DNA of 6,979 bases from Chloroflexota bacterium (GTDB lineage Bacteria > Chloroflexota > Dehalococcoidia > JACQUE01): contig JACQUE010000067.1 in the NCBI GenBank assembly GCA_016210425.1, forward strand, positions 1 to 6,979. The letters are read 5' to 3'. The notes beneath the pieces are model-generated. The model saw only the letters and a program-made list of their open reading frames with translations, did not search any database and was not told where the DNA came from. Shown here piece after piece: positions 1 through 5,708 of this stretch (position 1 is the stretch's first letter; every line of letters starts with the position of its first letter). The position numbers were made by a program, and so were the translations under genes.

Positions 1-2
1 GG

Positions 3-2222
3 GATGTAGGCTACGATTTTACCAGCGGGGGCTTCGGCCTGCGCGAGGGGCTGGGGCTGCTGCTGCCGAATGCAATGGGGGGGCGCACCCTCTACTTGGG
101 TATCATCCCGCTGCTCTTGGCGGCCGGCGCCCTCCTCTGGCCAATGTCCCGCAAGGTAGCGTTGTTTGCCGCATTGGCGTTGATCGCCTTCCTCGTCTCC
201 TTTGGGCGGGAGTTGCCCTTATATCGGATCCTTTACGTCGCCGCTCCCGGATTCAACGTTTTCAAGGATCAGGAGAGGGCTGCCGCGCTGACCAGCTTTG
301 CCCTGGCCGTCCTGGCTGGCTATGGAGTTGCGGGCATCCTGTCTTGGTCCCGAGAGGAGGCGCGCAAGCGAATGAAGCCCCTCTCAGCCCTCGCCGGCGT
401 GGTCGCCGTCATCGGAGGCGTAGCCTGGCTGCTGCTATCCCGCTCCCAGAGCGTCCTCGCAGGCCTCTCGCAGGCGCGGCGCGAAGCTCTGGCAGGCGAC
501 CTACCCTCGATTGAGATAGCCGCCCTGGTTGCGGTCGCTGTCTTCTTGCTCGCAGCCTGGCGACGTCTCGACGTGAGGGCTGGACTGGTCCTGGCAGGCG
601 GCGTCGCTGTAGCACAGCTCTTTGTCATCAATTGGAACAGTGCCATCGCCCCGGGGAAGCCGCCCGTTTTCTACCCGAAATCGCCCTTGATGGATTTTCT
701 GAGGGACAAGCTGACCACAGGTAGAGTCGAGTTGGGCAGCCTCGCCGCCAACAGCGGCTACGTCTACCGCCTGCCCGTGGCTCGTGGGGCTACGCCTCTG
801 GAAACCAGGTACCTCGCGGACGTTGTCAGGACTCGCTCCCCCAGGCTCTGGCAGCTTTTAGACGCCGAATACGCTGTTGCTGACGCAGCTTCCCCTTACG
901 CCAGCCCGGTCTTCGAATGGCAGGGGCAGGGAGTTTTCAAGACGCCGTATCCGACGGCCCGAGCATACGTTGCCTTCCGTGCAATGCGCTTTGGCGATGA
1001 TAAGCAAATCCTGGATATCTTGAGCACCACCGACTCCGACTTCCTTTACGGCAGAGATGCTTTGCTGGTGGACGAGCCCGGCGTTGAGCCGACGGGGAAA
1101 GGCTATGTTTCTAGCATTGAGGTCCAAGAAGAGGGCCCCAGAAGCCTCGCCGTCAGGGTCAACGCGAATTCCCCTGGCATCCTCGTCGTGAGCGACGTCT
1201 ACTACCCGGGCTGGAAGGCGTACGTCGACGGGGCCGAGAAGCCGATCCTTCGTGCGAACTACTTCCTGAGGGGCGTCGCCCTGGGCCCGGGGCCGCACGT
1301 TGTGCGGATGGTCTTCGCCCCAGCCTCGGTCAAGATCGGCGCCCTCATTTCTATCATCGCCCTCGGCATGGTGCTCGCCCTTCTTGTTGCCTGCATGTCC
1401 ATCCGGCAACTACATAAGCGCCTCGGGTACGCCTTGCTGCTGGGGCTAGCCCTGCTGAGCCTGTGGCTCTCCTGGCGGGCTCTGACGCCCCGACAGCCCA
1501 GCATCAGGCGGCAGGACTTGCGGGCAGCATCGGCCTATCTGTTGGACCATGTCCGGCCGGACGATGCCCTCGTTCTGGACTCGTCCATCTCGGCAAGAGA
1601 CCTGTCGGCGCAGCCTGCCGGGGCTCCTATCGCTGTTGTTAGCCCGACGCCCCAACCGCAGGCTGCCCGGATCTGGCGTCTGACCTCCTTAGCAAGGCCG
1701 AGGGCCGAGGCAAGCGAAGATGCATGGCGGCCTCCGCTGCTTCAGATTCGCGAGGAAAGATGGTTCGGCGACCTCTATCTGGCCCTGCACGAGGATACGG
1801 AAGCGGTGAAAGAGGGTATTGGGCAGAGGCTGCAAAGGCGGCTCGGCGACTCCATCCAGCTCTTAGGCTACAATATGGCTCTCGAAAGGGCTGGAGCAGA
1901 GGGTAGTCGCTTGCAGATCGCCCTCTATTGGACGGCGCTCCAGGAGCCGGATGATGCCTACGCCGTGTTTGTCCAGCTTCTCGGTCCGGACGGTAGGCTC
2001 GCCTTTCAGGACGATTCCCAACCGGTTATGAATACTCGTCCTACTACGGGGTGGCAGAAAGGCGAGATAATCGCGGATAAGCACGTCCTCCGCCTGCCGG
2101 CATCGGCGGCGGCAGGCCGCTACTCTCTAATTACTGGCATGTACAGCCTCACCGGCGAGAGAAGGCTCCCCGTTGAGGGCGGCGGCGATTTCGTGCCCTT
2201 GCAGGAGATCGAACTGCCTTAG
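3..2222 (+). CDS. YfhO-family membrane protein with C-terminal beta-sandwich domain (5' partial)
   Basis: The reading frame is open from the left edge (739 visible codons) and ends at TAG 2220-2222. The first ATG, at 75, is internal: the codons before it continue a YfhO-like sequence, so the true start and the catalytic N-terminal helices are missing. Visible order: about six membrane helices (roughly 84-640), an outward-facing domain (about 650-1320) carrying YYPGWKAYVDG (from 1200) as in YfhO proteins, a helix at about 1327-1395, a second at about 1426-1485, then a soluble tail. The tail has a stretch like the C-terminus of GT39 proteins (AASAYLLDHVRPDDALVL, about 1525-1580) and a beta-sandwich from about 1849 with LLGYNM, LYWTAL, YAVFVQLLGPDG and TTGWQKGEI. 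YfhO proteins have a GT-C fold; the Bacillus subtilis member acts in lipoteichoic acid glycosylation. The substrate here is unknown; moving sugar from a lipid carrier outside the membrane is inference. Family call fairly sure, function not. Confidence 0.85.
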   Translation, partial: DVGYDFTSGGFGLREGLGLLLPNAMGGRTLYLGIIPLLLAAGALLWPMSRKVALFAALALIAFLVSFGRELPLYRILYVAAPGFNVFKDQERAAALTSFALAVLAGYGVAGILSWSREEARKRMKPLSALAGVVAVIGGVAWLLLSRSQSVLAGLSQARREALAGDLPSIEIAALVAVAVFLLAAWRRLDVRAGLVLAGGVAVAQLFVINWNSAIAPGKPPVFYPKSPLMDFLRDKLTTGRVELGSLAANSGYVYRLPVARGATPLETRYLADVVRTRSPRLWQLLDAEYAVADAASPYASPVFEWQGQGVFKTPYPTARAYVAFRAMRFGDDKQILDILSTTDSDFLYGRDALLVDEPGVEPTGKGYVSSIEVQEEGPRSLAVRVNANSPGILVVSDVYYPGWKAYVDGAEKPILRANYFLRGVALGPGPHVVRMVFAPASVKIGALISIIALGMVLALLVACMSIRQLHKRLGYALLLGLALLSLWLSWRALTPRQPSIRRQDLRAASAYLLDHVRPDDALVLDSSISARDLSAQPAGAPIAVVSPTPQPQAARIWRLTSLARPRAEASEDAWRPPLLQIREERWFGDLYLALHEDTEAVKEGIGQRLQRRLGDSIQLLGYNMALERAGAEGSRLQIALYWTALQEPDDAYAVFVQLLGPDGRLAFQDDSQPVMNTRPTTGWQKGEIIADKHVLRLPASAAAGRYSLITGMYSLTGERRLPVEGGGDFVPLQEIELP

Positions 2223-2256
2223 CCGCTTGGCACGAAGGATGAAAAAGCCTACCAAT

Positions 2257-2422
2257 TGTCACCCCGAGCGAAGCGAGGGGTCTTGATCCATGAACCCGAG
2301 TCGCCAGTGCCAAACAGGCCGGATGCTGAACGAAGTGAAGCATGACAGTTCGTGCCATCGTCAGCGTAGGGAGAGGTCTTGCTTCGAGAGGCCAGATTCA
2401 TCGCCTGGGGCTTGGAATGACA
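2257..2422. repeat. Dispersed-type intergenic repeat bounded by TGTCA/TGACA with two core hairpins
   Basis: The element starts with TGTCA (2257-2261) and ends with TGACA (2418-2422); an internal TGACA at 2343-2347 may close a first unit of 91 bases. Two hairpins lie in the same orientation: CCCC/GGGG (2262-2265 with 2277-2280) and ATGCT/AGCAT (2323-2327 with 2339-2343). Both enclose 11 bases that differ at only two positions, GAGCGAAGCGA and GAACGAAGTGA. A degenerate reversed copy may sit near 2371-2393 (GCTTCG at 2381-2386). Repeats beginning TGTCA-TYCTGAGCGAAGCGA are widespread between genes in Chloroflexota and other bacteria, which I recall rather than measured. It fills most of the gap between the YfhO-like and M28 genes, and no gene is seen in it. 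The first hairpin could slow transcription after the upstream gene, but no T-tract follows. Confidence 0.75.
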
Positions 2423-2550
2423 CGGCTTGTGATCGCTGAAGAGGCTATTCTCGGAAGAATGACGACTTACGCGTGAACCTGGATCGGTGCCCTAATATGT
2501 ACATTGACCAACCGGGCTATCCGCGTTACGCTGGGAGTGGTAAGAGGCTA

Positions 2551-2560
2551 GGGAGAGGAG
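2551..2560 (+). promoter_or_regulatory. Ribosome binding site deciding the TTG start of the M28 gene
   Basis: The purine run GGGAGAGGAG ends two bases before TTG 2563; its GGGAG part (2551-2555) stands seven bases away. Neither the in-frame GTG at 2473 nor the ATG at 2497 has a comparable purine run upstream. The TTG start also gives a standard lipoprotein signal peptide. Confidence 0.55.
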
Positions 2561-2562
2561 CT

Positions 2563-4068
2563 TTGGAGCGGCTTTCTGCGAGGCACCATCTGCCGATGCT
2601 GCTGCTCATCGGGGCGGCCCTCGTCATCGTGGCCTGCGGGCGAACGGCCCGGCCGACGCCTACCCCTACTTTCATCGCGCCGGCGGCTACGCCTTCTCCT
2701 ACCCCTTCGGCTTCCCCAAGGGCCTCTCTGAGCGATGAGGATGCAGTCGCGTTGGCACGGCGCTTCGACGGGGCGGCTGCCCACAAGCTAGTCGAGGCTC
2801 TGGCCGATCCCTCCTATATGGGACGCCACGTCGGCACCGAGGGCGAGCTCAAAGGTGCGCAGTTCCTCGCCGAGAGGTTCAAAGAGGCGGGACTGGCCCC
2901 CGGCGGCGAAGGCGGTTCCTTTCTGCAACCGTTCCCCCTCCAGGTGCAGGAACTAGCCGCCCCGCCGGTCCTGTCGCTCACTGACGCCGTCGGGCAGGAG
3001 CGCACCCTACGGCTGCGCGATGATTACCGGCCGATCTACGGCGGCCTGGCCGGCGGCGGCGACGTAAGGGGGCCGGGCCTCTTCGCCGGCAACGGCAGCG
3101 ATCTCTCCGGCCTCGACGTCAAGGGCAAGGTCCTGCACGTCGTACCTCGCGGGCGCCTCGCCGACATCGTATCGCGGGCGCGGGCAGCGGGCGCCCTCGG
3201 CGTCATCGTCACCACCGGCCAGGCGACGCTCATGAAAGGTGAGGGCCGCCCGCCGGATGCCAGCGCCATCCCTGTCGCCGAGGTGAGCCAGGCGGGGGCG
3301 GCGAGCCTGTTGGAAGGGAGCGGCCATACGCGGGAGGAGCTGAACGAGCGCATCCGCTCCGGTCAGCCCCTTGCCGGCTTCCCCTTAAAGTGGACCGTCC
3401 GGCTGGCAGTCCCGCTCCGTCCGCCTGAGAATGTTACGGCCCACAATGTCATAGGTGTCCTGGAAGGACAGGGCAACCCGGATGAGGCCGTGGTAGTCGG
3501 GGCACACTATGAGGAGATAGGGCCGGATCCCGACGGCACTGTCTATCCTGCCGCCAACGATAATGCCTCCGGCACGGCAGTTCTCGTCGGCCTCGCCCGT
3601 CTCCTAAAGGAAAGCGGCTTTCGCCCCAGGAGGACCGTCATCTTCGTGGCCTGGTCGGGGCATGAAGAGGGACTCTTCGGCAGCCGGTTCTATGCGGAGC
3701 ACCCGGTGCGCCCCATGTCCAAGACGCGCCTCTACTTAAACCTGGACACGGTGGGCCAGGGCGCGGCGGCGGAGCTAGAGGCGGTGCCTCAAGGCGCTGA
3801 AGCCCGCTCCTTGCTCGATGAAGCTCTTGACCTGCTGAAGAAGGCTGGTGAGGCGCCGCCGGTTAGTGTGCTGGGGCAGCCGGCAGGCGCAAGTGATGAT
3901 AGTACCTTCCGCGATGCCGGCGTACCGGCCTTGAGCTTCGAGTGGGGAGGGCTTTTCGAGGATGGACGCATCCATACGCCCGCCGACACAGCCGATACGG
4001 TGGATGCCGCCAAGCTCAAGGTGACCGGACTCGTCTCCGCACTGGCGCTCCTGCTTGCTGCCCGCTAA
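2563..4068 (+). CDS. Lipoprotein M28-family zinc metallopeptidase with PA domain
   Basis: This is a probable exported aminopeptidase or related M28 hydrolase of 501 residues from TTG 2563. The start gives MERLSARHH, a hydrophobic run (LPMLLLIGAALVIVA) and a lipobox ending at Cys25 (IVAC), so a lipid anchor on the outer face of the membrane is likely. A Pro/Thr/Ser/Ala linker follows (TPTPT, TPSPTPSASP), then a PA-like domain (about 3055-3340). The M28 metal ligands are all seen: His315 (GAHYE), Asp333 (AANDNASG), Glu368 as general base and Glu369 as ligand (SGHEEGLFGS), Asp395 (LNLDTVG) and His471 (IHTPADT). Numbering is from the TTG; add 30 for a GTG 2473 start. Family knowledge predicts two co-catalytic zinc ions. 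The HxD motif reads HYE here, which is uncommon. Substrate unknown: peptide scavenging is most likely, but M28 also includes carboxypeptidases and glutaminyl cyclases. No operon partner is evident. Confidence 0.9.
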   Translation: MERLSARHHLPMLLLIGAALVIVACGRTARPTPTPTFIAPAATPSPTPSASPRASLSDEDAVALARRFDGAAAHKLVEALADPSYMGRHVGTEGELKGAQFLAERFKEAGLAPGGEGGSFLQPFPLQVQELAAPPVLSLTDAVGQERTLRLRDDYRPIYGGLAGGGDVRGPGLFAGNGSDLSGLDVKGKVLHVVPRGRLADIVSRARAAGALGVIVTTGQATLMKGEGRPPDASAIPVAEVSQAGAASLLEGSGHTREELNERIRSGQPLAGFPLKWTVRLAVPLRPPENVTAHNVIGVLEGQGNPDEAVVVGAHYEEIGPDPDGTVYPAANDNASGTAVLVGLARLLKESGFRPRRTVIFVAWSGHEEGLFGSRFYAEHPVRPMSKTRLYLNLDTVGQGAAAELEAVPQGAEARSLLDEALDLLKKAGEAPPVSVLGQPAGASDDSTFRDAGVPALSFEWGGLFEDGRIHTPADTADTVDAAKLKVTGLVSALALLLAAR

Positions 4069-4110
4069 CCCACCGAGATACAGCCTCCTGCTAGAGCCAC
4101 GTTGTCCTCC

Positions 4111-4129
4111 ACCTATAGGTTGACTAACC
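4111..4129. repeat. Overlapping palindromes at the MFS promoter (possible operator)
   Basis: ACCTATAGGT (4111-4120) is a perfect 10-base palindrome. It shares GGT with a second inverted repeat, GGTT-GACT-AACC (4118-4129). The pair covers the candidate -35 hexamer TTGACT at 4120. A regulator binding here would compete with RNA polymerase; that role is inference, and short palindromes also arise by chance. Confidence 0.3.
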
Positions 4130-4148
4130 ATGTAATCTGTGCGATGAT
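4120..4148 (+). promoter_or_regulatory. Candidate sigma70-like promoter for the MFS gene
   Basis: TTGACT (4120-4125, five of six matches to TTGACA) is followed after 17 bases by GATGAT (4143-4148, four of six matches to TATAAT, including the key second A and last T). Transcription would begin near 4155, about 70 bases before the TTG start. The rest of the 4069-4223 gap shows no gene and no clear terminator for the M28 gene. Confidence 0.35.
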
Positions 4149-4209
4149 TCGCTTCACGGAATGATAAACCCCAAGCCTACGTTCTTTATTTCTCAGTGGA
4201 GCCTATTGC

Positions 4210-4220
4210 GGAGATGAGGG
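4210..4220 (+). promoter_or_regulatory. Ribosome binding site deciding the TTG start of the MFS gene
   Basis: GGAGATGA (4210-4217) is one mismatch from GGAGGTGA and its GGAG lies ten bases before TTG 4224. An in-frame TGA at 4215-4217 excludes any earlier start, and the first in-frame ATG falls inside membrane helix 1. Confidence 0.6.
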
Positions 4221-4223
4221 CCT

Positions 4224-5504
4224 TTGAGCGGCTCTTTGGATGAGGCTTCTACAGTTCCAGCCGGGGTAGCCTGGGAGGAAGAGCCCGCCCTCGCCTATCG
4301 CTGGGTCATCGTTGGCCTGATGTGGCTCACCCAGCAAGCGGACTCCCTGGCGATGATGTCCCTCGGCGTGCTGCTCCCCGCCATGCGCAAGGAGCTGGGC
4401 TTCGACCTTTTCATGGCGTCCCTGGTCGGTTCCAGCAATCAGGTCAGCCAGCTAATCCTCGGGATTCCGCTCACCGTCTGGGCCGTGCGTATGAAGCCCA
4501 AGCCCCTCATGATATTCTCGAACCTCCTGGCAGCCGCCTTCATATTTCTGCAGGGCGCCGCCTTCTCCGTGTGGATCGTGATGCTAGCCCGCTTCCTGGC
4601 CTCCGCCGTTGGCAACGTCAAGGGCGCGGCCCAGGTGTTGCTGCGCGTGCAGTGGGTGCCGCGGCGGGAGCTGGGGCTTGTTATGGGGCTGGGGATGGGC
4701 ATGAGCAACGCCAGCCAGTCCATCGCCTTCAACGTGACGCCCATCCTCCTCACGGCGGTTGGCCTGACCTGGAGGAGCGCCCTCCATGTGTTTGGCCTCA
4801 TCGTCCTGGCGATGTCCCTGCTCTGGCTCATCTTCGGGCGCGAGCGGGCCGTAGCCCCTACACCGGCAGTCCGGCCGCAGCAGGACTGGTCGCAGGTGCC
4901 GAGGTTGCTGCGGCGCTTCGATGTGAAGCTCATCTGCATCTACTGGTTCTTCAGCCTGCTGCCCTTCAACCTCCTACTCCTCTTCTATCCGACCTACCTC
5001 GTGGAGTCGCGAGGCTACTCTCTGGGGATGGCGGGACTGATCATGAGCGTCATATCGCTGACGGGTATCGTCGTGGCTCCCCTCGGCGGGCGCCTTTCCG
5101 ACAGGGTGGGCCTGCGTCGCCCCTTCATATGGCCTCTGGGGATCCTGACGATGCTGGGGCAGATGGCGCTCTTCCTGCCCGTGTCCGCGCCCTGGCTCAT
5201 TTTCCTGGCGTTCATCTACGGTGTTTGCCTGTGGCTGCCGCCTTCCGTCATTATGGCGATCCCGTACGAGCTGGAAGGCCTCAGCGCGTCCGACATTGCC
5301 CTCACGATGTCCATCGCCCAGACGGCGGGAACGGCGGGGACCGTCGTGGGCTTCTGGGGGCTTGGCGGGCTTGTGCGCCTCACCGGCACCCTCACTCTGC
5401 CCCTTTTTCTCAGCAGCATCGGGTGGCTCTCCAGGATGGTCGCGGGGCTCCTCTTACCAGAGACCGGTCCCCGCTACCAGGCCTCGAAGAAGGCTGTTAC
5501 CTGA
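4224..5504 (+). CDS. MFS transporter, 12 membrane helices
   Basis: The product is 426 residues, a normal MFS length, with two six-helix halves joined by a cytoplasmic loop at about residues 210-235 (RERAVAPTPAVRPQQDW). Helix 1 (about 26-51) contains a buried Asp40. Motif A is clear between helices 8 and 9: G288-GRLSDRVGLRR-299, with Asp293 and Arg294. The equivalent loop between helices 2 and 3 is degenerate (GIPLTVWAVRMKPKP) and lacks the Asp. No soluble domain or signal peptide is present. MFS proteins of this type move small solutes across the inner membrane with protons or by exchange; the substrate cannot be read from the sequence. The Mo/W enzyme gene starts 204 bases downstream on the same strand, so a role in carrying its substrate or product is possible but not shown. 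It does not carry motifs that would make it a convincing NarK nitrate carrier. Confidence 0.88.
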   Translation: MSGSLDEASTVPAGVAWEEEPALAYRWVIVGLMWLTQQADSLAMMSLGVLLPAMRKELGFDLFMASLVGSSNQVSQLILGIPLTVWAVRMKPKPLMIFSNLLAAAFIFLQGAAFSVWIVMLARFLASAVGNVKGAAQVLLRVQWVPRRELGLVMGLGMGMSNASQSIAFNVTPILLTAVGLTWRSALHVFGLIVLAMSLLWLIFGRERAVAPTPAVRPQQDWSQVPRLLRRFDVKLICIYWFFSLLPFNLLLLFYPTYLVESRGYSLGMAGLIMSVISLTGIVVAPLGGRLSDRVGLRRPFIWPLGILTMLGQMALFLPVSAPWLIFLAFIYGVCLWLPPSVIMAIPYELEGLSASDIALTMSIAQTAGTAGTVVGFWGLGGLVRLTGTLTLPLFLSSIGWLSRMVAGLLLPETGPRYQASKKAVT

Positions 5505-5575
5505 TCCGACTGCCTCCGTTTACAAAATCTATCAAAAACATAGACTTCAGATGCGCTTCTTAAGCTAGCTATCTT

Positions 5576-5610
5576 CTGAGTGAGGCTATTGCTATTCACA
5601 TAACACTCAG
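5576..5610. repeat. Inverted repeat CTGAGTG/CACTCAG spanning the promoter (possible operator)
   Basis: Perfect 7-base arms lie at 5576-5582 and 5604-5610, 21 bases apart. They flank the -35 hexamer, and the right arm ends two bases before the -10 hexamer. No T-tract follows, so it does not look like a terminator. A regulator-binding role is inferred from position only. Confidence 0.35.
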
Positions 5611-5618
5611 CGTATACT
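5589..5618 (+). promoter_or_regulatory. Candidate sigma70-like promoter for the Mo/W enzyme gene
   Basis: TTGCTA (5589-5594, four of six) and TATACT (5613-5618, five of six) are separated by 18 bases in an AT-richer stretch. Transcription would start near 5625 and leave a leader of about 85 bases. The position suggests that the enzyme gene is transcribed independently of the MFS gene. Confidence 0.5.
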
Positions 5619-5650
5619 CTATTCGCTAATCTTCGCTCTCATCCTTTGCG

Positions 5651-5682
5651 GGCAGACAGCTCCGTCTGCCGGCGATCCCGGC
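5651..5682 (+). promoter_or_regulatory. Leader hairpin with a competing alternative stem
   Basis: GGCAGAC (5651-5657) pairs with GTCTGCC (5664-5670) around a 6-base loop. A second stem, GCCGG (5668-5672) with CCGGC (5678-5682), uses the last GCC of the first, so the two cannot both form fully. No T-run follows the hairpin, and the ribosome site begins at 5697. It may affect leader stability or translation; the first hairpin could also belong to a dispersed repeat. Confidence 0.4.
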
Positions 5683-5696
5683 CATCAAAAGGAACT

Positions 5697-5702
5697 AGGA
5701 GG
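5697..5702 (+). promoter_or_regulatory. Strong ribosome binding site of the Mo/W enzyme gene
   Basis: A perfect AGGAGG stands six bases before ATG 5709. It is the strongest site in the window and contrasts with the two TTG-started genes upstream, suggesting high translation of this enzyme. Confidence 0.85.
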
Positions 5703-5708
5703 AAAGGC

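Noticed and set aside
2473..2562. GTG 2473 or ATG 2497 as start of the M28 gene
   Set aside because: No ribosome site precedes either, and both put an odd 20-30 residue extension before the signal peptide.
4214..4243. Nine-codon ATG frame overlapping the MFS start, a possible leader peptide
   Set aside because: The GGAG touches its ATG with no spacing, so it is unlikely to be translated.
4224..5504. Calling the MFS protein a NarK nitrate transporter because a Mo enzyme follows
   Set aside because: No nitrate-signature Gly-rich motifs were found in the relevant helices; position alone is not enough.
4322..5563. A 413-codon open frame overlapping nearly the whole MFS gene in another + frame
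   Set aside because: Its product is rich in Arg, Pro, Ala and Gly with no membrane pattern or recognisable motif, as expected from a shifted frame of a GC-rich gene. The MFS frame has clear helices and motif A.
5651..5670. Hairpin read as an intrinsic terminator of the MFS gene
   Set aside because: No T-tract follows, it lies about 150 bases after the MFS stop, and it sits downstream of a better promoter, within the likely leader of the next gene.
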